From Acetomicrobium thermoterrenum DSM 13490 (lineage in GTDB: Bacteria; Synergistota; Synergistia; Synergistales; Acetomicrobiaceae), in the NCBI RefSeq assembly GCF_900107215.1, contig NZ_FNPD01000004.1, forward strand, positions 47,184 through 111,183: 64,000 nt of DNA, in the 5' to 3' direction. Positions 1 to 9,250 of this stretch are shown in pieces (positions within the stretch are counted from its first letter, which is position 1; each line of letters begins with the position of its first letter). The translations under genes were made by a program, and so were the position numbers. The notes beneath the pieces were generated by a model that had not been told where the DNA came from, searched no databases, and saw nothing but the letters and a program-made list of their open reading frames with translations.

Positions 1-101
1 TGTCGTTTCAATCCCTCATAGGTAGACTACAAACGCCCGACTCGGTACGCACTCTGGTATTGGCAGGGATAGTTTCAATCCCTCATAGGTAGACTACAAA
101 C
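1..101 (-). CRISPR. Leader-proximal end of a CRISPR array (two repeats, one spacer)
   Basis: Two identical 30-bp repeats lie at 5-34 and 72-101, separated by a 37-bp spacer (35-71). Read on the minus strand, each repeat starts GTTTGTAG and ends ATTGAAAC, the 3' end typical of type I-B repeats that yields the 8-nt crRNA 5' handle. The array therefore reads leftward, away from cas2, and continues off the left edge; only the newest repeats are visible. Bases 1-4 belong to the next spacer. No repeat is seen between 102 and the cas2 gene, so the leader begins at 102. Confidence 0.93.
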
Positions 102-258
102 CAACTTCATATACCATGGTTGTCATGATTATAGGTAATAAGCAATGAGGAGTCAAATTGCTTTTTCACAATAAAGAAATGCGATCACTGCTAAGTTTAC
201 CATCGGTTTTGGGCTGTGTCGATCCCTGGGTGTTTTTGCACTACCGAGGGTCGACGAA
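102..258 (-). promoter_or_regulatory. CRISPR leader with array promoter
   Basis: This AT-rich stretch lies between the cas2 stop codon and the first repeat. On the minus strand it holds a -35 box TTGACT (151-156), a 17-bp spacer and a perfect -10 box TATAAT (128-133), which would start the precursor crRNA about 20 nt before the first repeat. Just after cas2 there is an inverted repeat (218-227 with 247-255, arms of GTCGA/CCCT type with a one-base bulge). It could partly terminate cas transcription or serve as a leader protein-binding site; that role is inferred. Confidence 0.75.
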
Positions 259-531
259 TCATATCATCATCGTCTGCCCTCCTTTGTCTAAACCCAAAAT
301 TTGCCTTTCAAGATATTGTTCTTGCCGTAATACGTAAAAAACGACAGAATCTTGTTCAACGTCAATAATTTTACATAGGTCAGCTTTAAGTCTGGCAAAT
401 TGCGCTTTTGTGAGCTCCCCTTCGAGCAAGGAATTTTGGACCCAATTAAGATATCGCCTTCCAATGTGAAGTACCTTCGTTACACGTTCTACATTAATGT
501 CATATGCCATGATCACAAACACTTTTACCAC
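259..531 (-). CDS. cas2: CRISPR-associated endonuclease Cas2
   Basis: A 90-residue protein of usual Cas2 length. It opens with a hydrophobic strand followed by YDI (VFVIMAYDI), the ferredoxin-like first strand with the conserved Asp seen in Cas2, and has the family pattern NVERVTKVLHIGRRYLNWVQNS. Cas2 forms the adaptation complex with Cas1 that integrates new spacers. The start overlaps the cas1 stop by 7 bp, so the two are translationally coupled. It is the last gene of the cas operon and lies next to the leader. An internal ATG seven codons later is possible but would remove most of the first strand. Confidence 0.95.
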   Translation of the reverse strand: MVKVFVIMAYDINVERVTKVLHIGRRYLNWVQNSLLEGELTKAQFARLKADLCKIIDVEQDSVVFYVLRQEQYLERQILGLDKGGQTMMI

Positions 532-1523
532 CTTGCTGTATAAGGCTCATAGGGGTTGTCTCCGAGAAGATGTTTTTCAATTTTGTATAAATCGAGCCTA
601 ATTAATCTGCGATAGGATACCTTCCGTCTTAACGTTGGATGATCTATGGTCGTCCTTAGCTTCATTTCCCATTCCTCTATAAACTTTTGTCGTCCAGATT
701 CAGATAGATAAACTCCCTCAACGCCGGAGGAAAAGTCCTTTGCCTTCAATTGATTTTTATTTATTAAAGTAAATATTAACCTATCAACAAAAATGGGTTT
801 AAAAATTTCTGCAACATCCAAATTCAAGCTAAAACGCCTAAAGTTGGTAGCATGCAAAAATCCGATCCTTGGATCGAGATGAGTTCTATAAATCTCGCTT
901 AAAACCGTGACGTAAAGCAAGGAGTTTCCAAAGCTAATTAATGCGTTCAGACGATTCTGCGGCGGCCTCCGCGTTCTTTTTGCGAAAGCAAAATCCTCAT
1001 TATCGACAATGATATCAAAGGCACTGTAATAAATCTCACGGGCATTACCTTCGACTGCCATTAATGCTTCAGGGGAATTTTGCATTTCCACCGCAGGGTT
1101 AATTTGATTTAATTCTTCCAACGTATTCGAAAGGTCATCGATTCCTCTTCTTGCATAATATTCTAAAACTTTTTTCATATTGTTAATTGCACCAGAGACG
1201 AATCGCCTTGCAAGGTCCATTCTTTTGTGTGAATCCAAATAATGTTCTGATTGTTTTAAAATTAAGTAACCAGAATTATAGTATTCTCGAGGATAAAACG
1301 AACCTATATAATAACCATAATGGTTAAAGAAATGCATCGTGATTTCGTTTTGCGTCAAAAACTCAAGAAATCGTTTATTAAAGTCCAGTTCGCCAAATAT
1401 CTGTATATCAGCTATCGTTTCTACCGGCATGTAGCGTTTTTTGCCGTCGCCGTCCTTGAAAACTATCGTGTTTTGTTGTCTTTCTAGGGTTCCGCTTGAA
1501 AGTATATACATCGTCTGTTTCAT
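525..1523 (-). CDS. cas1: CRISPR-associated endonuclease/integrase Cas1
   Basis: About 332 residues, the usual Cas1 size. The N-terminal beta domain begins MYILSSGTLERQQNT, and the C-terminal helical domain carries the metal-binding region around AMAVEGNAREIYY (Glu), the LLYVTVLSEIYRTHLDPRIGFLH segment (His) and LDVAEIFKPIFVDR (Asp/Glu). It integrates protospacers with Cas2. I chose the ATG at 1523 because GGGGGTAG lies about 8 nt upstream; a longer frame to 1589 overlaps cas4 and has no such site. It sits 7 bp after cas4, and its stop overlaps cas2. Confidence 0.95.
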   Translation of the reverse strand: MKQTMYILSSGTLERQQNTIVFKDGDGKKRYMPVETIADIQIFGELDFNKRFLEFLTQNEITMHFFNHYGYYIGSFYPREYYNSGYLILKQSEHYLDSHKRMDLARRFVSGAINNMKKVLEYYARRGIDDLSNTLEELNQINPAVEMQNSPEALMAVEGNAREIYYSAFDIIVDNEDFAFAKRTRRPPQNRLNALISFGNSLLYVTVLSEIYRTHLDPRIGFLHATNFRRFSLNLDVAEIFKPIFVDRLIFTLINKNQLKAKDFSSGVEGVYLSESGRQKFIEEWEMKLRTTIDHPTLRRKVSYRRLIRLDLYKIEKHLLGDNPYEPYTARW

Positions 1524-1530
1524 ATTTTTT

Positions 1531-2061
1531 CTACCCCCAACAGAACTCCACATAAGCGCAAGAGCGACACATACCAGACCATTCAACAACAGGTGGGCTA
1601 GGAAGTCCTATTAGTCGCGTTATATCTTCTAAGGCTGCCTCAACTTCCATTTCCTTTTCTTTGGTCAGTATCACGTCTTCTTTTCTTTTCTGCCGTGGAA
1701 AACGTAATTCACCGACAAGCCCATCAAACCCCTTATGCTTCAAGTAGTAAAGATAATAAAGCACTTGCAATCTTGAAGCTTCTATCATCTTATTAGAATA
1801 CTTTACTTCGAGAACTTTGCCGCTTTCTTCCAGAATATCAACTTTGATTAAAGAATCAATCAACACCTCATGTTTCTTTAAACGCGGGTAACTTGTCTCG
1901 TGAAGAAGAGCTCCTAAAGCAACCTTCTCACTCGACTTTTCCATTTCTAAGTGGTGTGAATAAAGCCAAAGTTTTCTATGGCACACTCCGTAATAGTAAA
2001 TTTGTGTACCTGTGTAAATAGGATTTTGAGACTCTTTATTTGCTCTAAATAATATATGCAT
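1531..2061 (-). CDS. cas4: CRISPR-associated exonuclease Cas4
   Basis: 176 residues. Cas4 is a RecB-type nuclease with a 4Fe-4S cluster that trims prespacers and selects PAM during adaptation. Visible are the first cluster Cys (YYYGVCHRKLWL), the RecB-like catalytic pattern with Asp in VDILEE and the Glu-x-Lys of LEVKYS, a QLLYY-like helix (QVLYYLYYLKH), and the C-terminal Cys cluster CRSCAYVEFCW. The start overlaps the end of cas3 by 17 bp, fitting one transcript. Four cluster Cys appear intact. Confidence 0.94.
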   Translation of the reverse strand: MHILFRANKESQNPIYTGTQIYYYGVCHRKLWLYSHHLEMEKSSEKVALGALLHETSYPRLKKHEVLIDSLIKVDILEESGKVLEVKYSNKMIEASRLQVLYYLYYLKHKGFDGLVGELRFPRQKRKEDVILTKEKEMEVEAALEDITRLIGLPSPPVVEWSGMCRSCAYVEFCWG

Positions 2062-4354
2062 TATCCTCTGATTTCTCTAACAATAGCCCTAAATTGCAGT
2101 CATAAGTAGCATCAATAATGACTACACCATCTTTTGTCATTATAATACGATCTTGTGCTTTAAGCATATGATATGATCCCAGGTTAATGGGTACCAATAA
2201 TTCATTGGCTAGCAAATATTGTTTCTGAATTAAAGCCTCTTTATACTCATCATAAAGACATCGTGGTAATACCTCTACACTTTGAAATAAGCCATGGAAT
2301 TCTTCCTTTCCTTCCTGTAATTCTTGAAATGGCCGTAATGCTTGAATTACATGCTGAAAGGCGACGCTTGCCTCTTCATAACGTTTTTGACCTTTGTTAG
2401 GCCATCCATTTTCGTAAACTTTGCTGACCCATTCAGTCGTAATTCCTACTGTTAAATGAGTCCCATCATGAGGAGCATTCTTAAGAGTACCAATTAATAT
2501 TTCTTCATCGTATACATTAGATAGCCGTTTCTGATCAAATTCAGTAGCAATATGCACCTCTGCTCCATCTGGATTATGGCCATAGCGGTTTACCCTACCA
2601 AATCGTTGTAACAAATCATCTACTGGTGCTATTTCAGTATATATAACGTCAAAACTTATATCCAAAGAAACTTCAACTACTTGTGTTGCCACAAGAACTT
2701 GTACTTCTTCGCTATTTTCGAACTTAAGGGCTTTGATGATATCTTGCTCTTTCTCAACACGATCACGGCGTATAAAACGTGAATGCAAAAGTCTGATATC
2801 ATAGCCTTTAAGATCTTCTTTTAACTTACAGTAAATATCTTGAGCTTGTGCTACACGGTTAGCTACCACCAGAACTCGTTTGCCATCCTTAACTGACTTT
2901 GCTATTTCTCCGAGTAAGTTTTCCAAGGACGTATCATGTAACCGTATTCGATGTCTAGCCAAAGTGAGAAATTTTTTAGTCCAGTCATCTTGGTTGCATG
3001 TTTCCAATGAGGTGGAAGAGATCTCATAGCCTACAGCTTCACGTAACAGTTCTTTTAAAAAAGATGGAAATGTTGCACTCATAAATAACAAACGAGCGCC
3101 CATTTTCTTCAATATCTTAACCATCTCTACAATCAAGGCTGTAACATGAGTATCATATGCATGAATTTCATCGAAAATAAATATGCCACCTGTCATTTCA
3201 CTTATGCCAATTTCAAAACGTGTAATACCAAAAAACCATTTAAGCAGTTGAAAGGGTGTCGTAATTTTAATAGGTTTGTGTGCAAGGCGATTTAATGCAG
3301 TATCTTTTTTTGCATAAGATTCCGACTCTTGATAACTTTCGCTCTGCTCAAAATGCTCTCTAAAAGCATAATCTAAAGCCCTTGAGTGTAAAACACCTAC
3401 ATTTTCTCGCCCAAATATATTCTCAAGTGTATCTGCCATTGCTTCAATGCTAGCCTGATACGGCAAGATATAAAATATTCTCTCGCCTTTGATACGGTTA
3501 TTAAGGGCCCACAGCAAAGCTGCATTGGTTTTACCTGAACCTGTAGGAGCCTCTAAAAACATATCTCCTTTATACGTTCCCAAGTATCGTTGAAAAGGAC
3601 GTAATGGGGATAAAGAAATGGTTGGTAAAAAAACTTTAAAATCCTTCACACCAGCACTTACAGCATGATCTGCAGCCATAAGCCACCCTCGCATCAAAAT
3701 CAGGACAAGAACCCTGCTATCGTAAAAAGGATGCAGGTCTTGTATTTGTTCCTGTATTTGTTTTAGGAAGTCCTTAGGTGGAGTTAAAAAGTCATGGTTG
3801 TCGGGAAATTTTAAAAAGTTAAATTCTGAATGGCTTTTCCAAAATTGATCAAGACAATCCCACGCATCCTCAAGTTCATGGGCTTTTTCTTTAAATTTCT
3901 TATCGATCTCACACATTACCTTCGGCGTTGGCAAGGAAGCTAATCCTGCATCACTATTGAGCTGTTGGTCTTGTATTTCGCGATGATGTGTGAGCACTGC
4001 ACTGGCTGCTAAGCAAATCACTTCTTTGGACGGATTTCCCAAATGACTTCTTGCCTGGTCAAAGGAAGCGAGCAATAGTGCGGTCGACAAAACCTCATGT
4101 CGAAATTCCCAACGGTATTTGCGATCACTTAAGGCTCTCTGAAAACCTTTAGCTGCTTTTCCCAGGTCATGGGAAAGCGCCGCTATCTTAAGTGCATTAG
4201 CAAGCTGATCCACGCAATCTCGATCAAGCACCGTGTGCCAAACTGATGTATATGCTTCGATAACAGTATTAACATAATGGTATACTTCTTTTAAATGCTG
4301 TTTTAATGTAATTTCACTAACTTCCGATTTTGCCAAAGGTTCACTGGACGGCAT
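2045..4354 (-). CDS. cas3: CRISPR-associated helicase-nuclease Cas3 (HD-helicase fusion)
   Basis: About 769 residues with an N-terminal HD nuclease domain (LSHDLGKAAKGFQ, residues 61-73) and a C-terminal superfamily 2 helicase: Walker A APTGSGKT (about 269-276), motif II DEIH (about 395-398), motif III SAT (about 426-428) and motif VI LLQRFGRVNR. It unwinds and degrades target DNA recruited by Cascade. The ATG at 4354 is preferred: AGGAG lies about 9 nt upstream, and a frame starting at 4405 would run 65 bp into cas5. The true overlap with cas5 is then 14 bp. DEIH replaces the more usual DEAH/DEVH. Confidence 0.95.
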   Translation of the reverse strand: MPSSEPLAKSEVSEITLKQHLKEVYHYVNTVIEAYTSVWHTVLDRDCVDQLANALKIAALSHDLGKAAKGFQRALSDRKYRWEFRHEVLSTALLLASFDQARSHLGNPSKEVICLAASAVLTHHREIQDQQLNSDAGLASLPTPKVMCEIDKKFKEKAHELEDAWDCLDQFWKSHSEFNFLKFPDNHDFLTPPKDFLKQIQEQIQDLHPFYDSRVLVLILMRGWLMAADHAVSAGVKDFKVFLPTISLSPLRPFQRYLGTYKGDMFLEAPTGSGKTNAALLWALNNRIKGERIFYILPYQASIEAMADTLENIFGRENVGVLHSRALDYAFREHFEQSESYQESESYAKKDTALNRLAHKPIKITTPFQLLKWFFGITRFEIGISEMTGGIFIFDEIHAYDTHVTALIVEMVKILKKMGARLLFMSATFPSFLKELLREAVGYEISSTSLETCNQDDWTKKFLTLARHRIRLHDTSLENLLGEIAKSVKDGKRVLVVANRVAQAQDIYCKLKEDLKGYDIRLLHSRFIRRDRVEKEQDIIKALKFENSEEVQVLVATQVVEVSLDISFDVIYTEIAPVDDLLQRFGRVNRYGHNPDGAEVHIATEFDQKRLSNVYDEEILIGTLKNAPHDGTHLTVGITTEWVSKVYENGWPNKGQKRYEEASVAFQHVIQALRPFQELQEGKEEFHGLFQSVEVLPRCLYDEYKEALIQKQYLLANELLVPINLGSYHMLKAQDRIIMTKDGVVIIDATYDCNLGLLLEKSEDNAYII

Positions 4355-5030
4355 TGAGCATCCACTCCTGGGTATAAATAGGAACTTCCATATCGATATC
4401 GGCATCCCTAACTAACCAGTGAGTAACATTTGTCAAAGTTGCCGGTCTATAAGCATCTACGACTCCAAAAATTTGCACTCCCAACGGAGTTCGCTTTGGT
4501 TCGTCTGTAAATATAATGGGTAAATTTTGAAGCCAGGCAGGTGCGTGATTTTGTGTCACTATGTGATAGGGAAGCAATACTCCCTTTACTTTGCCTACGT
4601 CAACATGCTGTAAAGTAATATGCTCAATGCTTTCGACACATGCAACATCTTGTGTTCGTCCTAAAAGTAGCGTGTAACGTGGACATCGAAAATGCTCTTC
4701 CCACATGGGCGGTAAATAAAGCGTAAGACTAGGCATTGTTAGGAACTCTCGTTGTATTACATTTCTAGAACCAAAGGATATACTACCCTCATTTTCTTTA
4801 CGTTGAACATTGATTATTGCCTCTAAATCTGTAGTTTTAGTTTCATATACAAAGCTATACGCAATCCAATCGACTTCTTTTGGATATACCCAACGACCAA
4901 CAGACGCAGAAAGCAGTCCAAAAATTGTCGATAAGGGAGGAACAGTTAAAGTAAGCTGATGGCTTACAAAAGCAGGCACTCTAAATGAAGCAGTTAAAGC
5001 TGAAATCCTTATACGGATTGAGCTATACAT
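4341..5030 (-). CDS. cas5: CRISPR-associated protein Cas5 (Cas5t type)
   Basis: About 229 residues. Cas5 caps the 5' handle of crRNA in Cascade. The N-terminus reads RIRISALTASFRVP, the RAMP-like first strand with the 'ASFR.P' motif of the Cas5 family, followed by the Ser/Pro-rich PPLSTIFGLLSASVGRW segment that names the family. The ATG at 5030 is chosen because GGAGG lies 8 nt upstream; a longer frame starts at 5096 with no supporting ribosome site. It lies between cas7 and cas3 in the operon; the 3' end overlaps cas3 by 14 bp. Confidence 0.92.
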   Translation of the reverse strand: MYSSIRIRISALTASFRVPAFVSHQLTLTVPPLSTIFGLLSASVGRWVYPKEVDWIAYSFVYETKTTDLEAIINVQRKENEGSISFGSRNVIQREFLTMPSLTLYLPPMWEEHFRCPRYTLLLGRTQDVACVESIEHITLQHVDVGKVKGVLLPYHIVTQNHAPAWLQNLPIIFTDEPKRTPLGVQIFGVVDAYRPATLTNVTHWLVRDADIDMEVPIYTQEWMLNAVQ

Positions 5031-5105
5031 CTGAATATACCTCCATAAATACAAAACAATCATACAGAATTTTTTATATTGAATGATTTTGTGCAAGAGA
5101 GAACT

Positions 5106-6206
5106 TTATTCTTCAAGTAAAGAGAAAATTGCCTCAACCCGATCTGCTGCCTTTTCTAGCGCCTTTTGTGGAGTCCCAACGATTTCTATAGATTTACTGT
5201 CACCAAATTTATTCAAGACCTCGACTTCATTAGCCAAGACTGTAGGTCTATATCCCAGCAACAACGGTTGGGTATTGTTGGTTGATAAAAAACGGGTTTC
5301 GTAATCCTTAATTACCGATTCCAATCTTTCAATGTTAAGAATAACAGACTCGTTATTGTCGTCTGCTGAAAATATTCTTTGAAATGGAGCATTCGCCCCA
5401 TCTAAAGAACCAACTAATACAACCACTGGAGATACATCCGATAAGTTACGAGCAAGACGGGCGCCTCCGCGTAAATAAGCCATTGCCTTAAGAACTTCTT
5501 GAACGCGTTTGATTCTATCCTCTTTCGGCAACCAAAAAACTTTTTGATTATTGGGATCATCTATAAGTTTTTCTTTATGTTTTTCCTTTATATCTTCTGA
5601 GATATCACACATTTCACCAACCATGAAACGTCCAACATCGTTAAGCGAGATAGTGAAAACCCCTTGTAGATAAGTGGAATAATGTTCTGCCTCAAATGGT
5701 ATCATGTCAGTATCCTGCGGAAGATTTCGCGAAAAATGTCCAAAGTCATTGGCTATAACATTAGGCAAACAGGAAATCAATAAGCTATTTTTCAGTGGGG
5801 ATATACGGCGGTATGTACCAACACCTTCCTCAGCGTTATCCGCAGAATTTGCATCTTCATCGCTCTGTTTTTTCTTTTTTTTACCAGTTTTTTCTCCCCT
5901 TTTACGTGCAACCATATAGCCAAATAGGTCATCTTCTTCATAAGTAATTGGATCACCCTTTGTGTAAGCACTTTTTGCTTCCCGTGTAACCTCACTGGGT
6001 GTCCAATTAAAATCCGTATAAAGAACCTCGCGCAACCAGCGTCGCCACGCTTGTCCAGATACATAAGGATAGGAAAGTCTACCAACGCGTATTTGCTTTA
6101 CTGCAATTGCATTATCTACTCTAAGCCCCTCAGCTTGGCCAGCATTATTCAAAGCTGCCCCATTGGCTTCGATCAATATCGATCCTGTTATTACTGGATA
6201 CGTCAT
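5106..6206 (-). CDS. cas7: CRISPR-associated protein Cas7 (Cst2/DevR type)
   Basis: 366 residues. It forms the Cascade backbone on the crRNA. The N-terminus has the Cst2/DevR pattern: GSILIEANGAALNNAGQ, then a conserved RVDNAIAVKQIRVGRLSYPYVSGQAWRRWLRE segment split here over residues 27-60. A Lys/Asp/Glu-rich insert (residues about 100-125, GKKKKKQSDED) is probably a disordered loop. The start overlaps the cas8 stop by 4 bp (ATGA coupling), with GGAG 8 nt upstream inside cas8. The Cst2 family marks the Tneap version of type I-B. Confidence 0.93.
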   Translation of the reverse strand: MTYPVITGSILIEANGAALNNAGQAEGLRVDNAIAVKQIRVGRLSYPYVSGQAWRRWLREVLYTDFNWTPSEVTREAKSAYTKGDPITYEEDDLFGYMVARKRGEKTGKKKKKQSDEDANSADNAEEGVGTYRRISPLKNSLLISCLPNVIANDFGHFSRNLPQDTDMIPFEAEHYSTYLQGVFTISLNDVGRFMVGEMCDISEDIKEKHKEKLIDDPNNQKVFWLPKEDRIKRVQEVLKAMAYLRGGARLARNLSDVSPVVVLVGSLDGANAPFQRIFSADDNNESVILNIERLESVIKDYETRFLSTNNTQPLLLGYRPTVLANEVEVLNKFGDSKSIEIVGTPQKALEKAADRVEAIFSLLEE

Positions 6207-7948
6207 ACTTCTTCATCTCCTATATTTTGAAATATAATTCCATTTTCATTATATTCACTATATTCTTCCTCTTCTTCCGTTAGTTCCCTAACTTTTTCAA
6301 ATAAAAATGCAAGCAAATAATCTCTTAACAACCAAAGTTGCCGTCTGTCACCCAATGGAGCGAGAAAAACAAAATCATCAAAGGTCATTGCCCCTGATCG
6401 AACACAATTTAAGTATATACCTCGTATGGCACTGCCAGTTTTAGCTATCTGCAGTTTCCCGGTCCATCTTTTAAGATTATTCAAATTCACTATGAGTTTT
6501 TTGCCTATTTTCTGAAGATGGTACAGGGTTTCGTCAGGTGTTATATTGATAGTAGTGATTGATAAGGCAAATTCCCTCCCTTCTTCTTTGCAGTTATGAT
6601 AATCATATATTATTGCTAATAAAAGATCTCTTATTTCCTTAATTATGCTGTAATCATTGGGGGCAAGCAAAGTATAAAATTCATCGTGTTTGAGCCAGCC
6701 ATTTTTCACATAACGCAATAAGATTCCGTAAAGTTCATTATCTCTTGCAGTGCGTAACTCCATTACATATTTTTTAAATTCATCACTTTTTGCTATAGAA
6801 ATTCCCAAACATTCTAGAACATTTAATTTTGATTCCGGCAATTCTCTCACCTCCTTAAGATAAAGCCGATGACCTACCCAGCCCCCTCTCAATTTAGGTT
6901 TTTCGTGATCCAAGCAGGCTTTAATAATTGATTCACCATTCAGTAACAATTTGGAAATCGACTCTACGTAACGAATCCGGGCTTTAACGTCATTTCCTTG
7001 AATCCCCGATACTTCTAATAAATCTTTCCAAAAACGATTAAATTCTTTGTGCGATTTCACCTGAAGTAGAGCCAGGAATTCCATTAATGCGTGCGGAATA
7101 GGTAATGCCGATATGTAACCACCGCGGTTATCATTGGAAAATAAGTAGGCTGTTGTTGGAAGAGAGTTCTCATAAATGTGACGTAGTTGATCAGGCATTT
7201 CTTTTAATAAACTATATAAAACGTAAAGCACAGTTCCTTCGTTTCCTGCAGTATTCCAGTTACTAAAAAAATCTAAAGTTTTATTTGCTGCAATAGCACT
7301 GTTAAAATGCTCCCAACCGTATTTCTCGGAAATCCTTTTTGAGATGGCGAGATCTTGAGCATGGAGAAACCACAAGCGATTTCGCACTCCTGTTCGCATT
7401 ACCGATAACGGGAAAAAGCGCGTAGCTAATGCACACAATCCACAGATGCGAACACCAGGTGAAAAAGCAGGATAATAGTTAACAATGCCTTCTAGTAATG
7501 GCATCTTATCTTTGCGCCTGATAAAGAACGACGACTTGGGTCGCTTTTCGCCACATATATTACAAATATCATAACCATTACTATTATTATGATTTTTTAA
7601 GCACTGCTGAGCACGATCCAGTTCTTTTTTTAATTCATCAGAGAATTTTTCACGAACTGCTTTTGCCTTTTCCTCATATGTATTCCCTTTTTTCCAATTA
7701 GCTGGGTTAACGAGTTCACTATTTGGGAAAATTTGAGATAATGCTTTCCTTACGAACGCTCCTTCGACGCCTATGCCCAAAGCTTGATCACTGAGCAAAA
7801 TTTGCTTAAGCTTCTTTACGGCCGTTTCCAAAGAATCGGCTGTTATATCATCCAGACTATTTACCTGTACGGCAGCAGCCAAGGCTGCTAATCCTGCATC
7901 CACAAAAGGATGTCCTGTCCAATGAAGATTAACCATTCGAGGCATCAC
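6203..7948 (-). CDS. cas8: Cascade large subunit Cas8 (Cst1-type CXXC-CXXC protein)
   Basis: About 581 residues. This is the large Cascade subunit expected to recognise PAM. A zinc-ribbon-like arrangement is visible, CNICGEKRP (about residue 131) and CGLCALATRFFP (about 169), the CXXC-CXXC signature of the Cst1 family, followed by a RNRLWFLHAQDL segment. The rest is helical and weakly conserved, as usual for Cas8. The start is uncertain: a GTG at 7948, or the ATG at 7936, which has GGGGTG about 7 nt before it. It lies 18 bp after cas6 and overlaps cas7. Confidence 0.88.
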   Translation of the reverse strand: MMPRMVNLHWTGHPFVDAGLAALAAAVQVNSLDDITADSLETAVKKLKQILLSDQALGIGVEGAFVRKALSQIFPNSELVNPANWKKGNTYEEKAKAVREKFSDELKKELDRAQQCLKNHNNSNGYDICNICGEKRPKSSFFIRRKDKMPLLEGIVNYYPAFSPGVRICGLCALATRFFPLSVMRTGVRNRLWFLHAQDLAISKRISEKYGWEHFNSAIAANKTLDFFSNWNTAGNEGTVLYVLYSLLKEMPDQLRHIYENSLPTTAYLFSNDNRGGYISALPIPHALMEFLALLQVKSHKEFNRFWKDLLEVSGIQGNDVKARIRYVESISKLLLNGESIIKACLDHEKPKLRGGWVGHRLYLKEVRELPESKLNVLECLGISIAKSDEFKKYVMELRTARDNELYGILLRYVKNGWLKHDEFYTLLAPNDYSIIKEIRDLLLAIIYDYHNCKEEGREFALSITTINITPDETLYHLQKIGKKLIVNLNNLKRWTGKLQIAKTGSAIRGIYLNCVRSGAMTFDDFVFLAPLGDRRQLWLLRDYLLAFLFEKVRELTEEEEEYSEYNENGIIFQNIGDEEV

Positions 7949-7966
7949 CCCACTATTCTTCTGATA

Positions 7967-8710
7967 TCAAACTGTCTTAATCATCCCAAACCCCTGGCTG
8001 TTCTTTGCCCCTAAACCGGCATCATAGGCGAGATAGAAAAATTCTTCCGGCAGGTCCAATTCGTAAATACCTGTCCAACCCTTGATTACGGTGTCGCGAT
8101 ATTTCATTATCCTAAGGTCCTGTTTGCCAACCTTAACTGGTTTTATCCTTGATCCTGCTAAATACGCTGGATCACTGGATCCCATGCCTAACGCCTGACT
8201 TTTCCTCCATAAGTTTGTGAAAATTTGAATTTCCCAATCTCGTTCTGTAGGACTGTAGTAATAGGTCTTCTTTCGTCCATCTCCTGCGGTCAATGTACTG
8301 TAAACGGTAATTGGAGAAAGGGTTTTGACATGTAATGGTCGGGCAAATTTTGGTTTTTCTTCGACATCTATTCGAAGTAACTCGCACTGTTGTGACCCTA
8401 ATTGTATTTTGCCTTTTATTAAGAGGTGTTTTACGAAGGATTCGAGCACATCTTCGTGAATGGAACTTATATGTAATTTTAGTGGGCCGGTGAATTCGAT
8501 AGTTTCGCTATTAATAAAGTATCTTCCATATATACGACTATAGGTAAAGAAACGAAACTGTCTTTTTCCGAAAGCAACTCCTTTATTATGCAAACTATCT
8601 GAGATTAGATTGTCCAAGTTGGCATATATAAATCCCTGAATCAAACTGTTATAGTGAATAGGAAGAATCAACCTATCCACAAGCGGCGAAAATTCGATCG
8701 TTATCCTCAT
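7967..8710 (-). CDS. cas6: CRISPR repeat endoribonuclease Cas6
   Basis: 247 residues. Cas6 cleaves precursor crRNA in the repeats. It has the RAMP ferredoxin fold start MRITIEFSPL, the helix LPIHYNSLIQGFIYANL (His-Tyr region near residue 18, possible catalytic His), and the C-terminal Gly-rich loop GAKNSQGFGMIKTV that defines the family. It is the first gene of the cas operon, in keeping with type I-B order. A G-rich stretch lies about 14 nt before the ATG, a little far for a ribosome site, so the exact start is less sure than the identity. Confidence 0.93.
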   Translation of the reverse strand: MRITIEFSPLVDRLILPIHYNSLIQGFIYANLDNLISDSLHNKGVAFGKRQFRFFTYSRIYGRYFINSETIEFTGPLKLHISSIHEDVLESFVKHLLIKGKIQLGSQQCELLRIDVEEKPKFARPLHVKTLSPITVYSTLTAGDGRKKTYYYSPTERDWEIQIFTNLWRKSQALGMGSSDPAYLAGSRIKPVKVGKQDLRIMKYRDTVIKGWTGIYELDLPEEFFYLAYDAGLGAKNSQGFGMIKTV

Positions 8711-9250
8711 GAATTATTTGATTCACCCCCCGCTACTGAAAAGTCATCATATATATTGATCATAAACTCATAGGTTTACCTTTGCCGTGCTTGCCCATAA
8801 AGTTTATGTTATTTGCAAATATCCTTTGTTTCGATCGAACATAAATTACTCTATTATCAAGTAAACAGTAATTTTAAAGTCAAAAGAATTAAATGTAGAC
8901 TAATGATATTTGAGGTATTATAGGGCAGTAAATATTAATTTTTCCTTCCCAAAACCAACTTATCGCCGGATTTTACCTTAAACAAAAACCTTAATCTCAT
9001 ATAAAAATCACTTCCTGTACACTTACTTTAAAACATTAATCGACACATCGACCTCCATATTTTGTAATATCATTAATTATTGGTTCGAACCAGCCGCAGA
9101 CATCAACAATTTACTATAGTATACTAAATTGTTATCTCACGGTCAAGCAAAAAGTAAACATTTAGCTGTAAAAATATTTTTGAGGTTGTATTGCTTCCAT
9201 CTGGTGACATGTAATTTAGCAATTCAAATAATCCGCCTACTTTGGCGCTG
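8711..9250. other. AT-rich intergenic region upstream of the cas operon
   Basis: About 540 bp between the 3' end of the PP-loop gene and cas6, both on the minus strand. No convincing gene is present. It is strongly AT-rich. On the minus strand a possible promoter (-35 at 8878-8883, -10 at 8855-8860) lies about 140 nt before cas6. No T-run terminator is obvious after the PP-loop gene. A frame at 9124-9369 overlaps that gene and is not accepted. Confidence 0.6.
8855..8883 (-). promoter_or_regulatory. Possible cas operon promoter
   Basis: On the minus strand TTGACT (8878-8883) is followed, after 17 bp, by TTGATA (8855-8860), with a second weaker -10 candidate overlapping it. It points toward cas6. 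The match is moderate, and AT-rich sequence produces such matches by chance. Confidence 0.35.

Noticed and set aside
1524-1589. Longer N-terminus for Cas1
   Set aside because: It would overlap cas4 by 59 bp, adds 22 atypical residues, and lacks a ribosome site.
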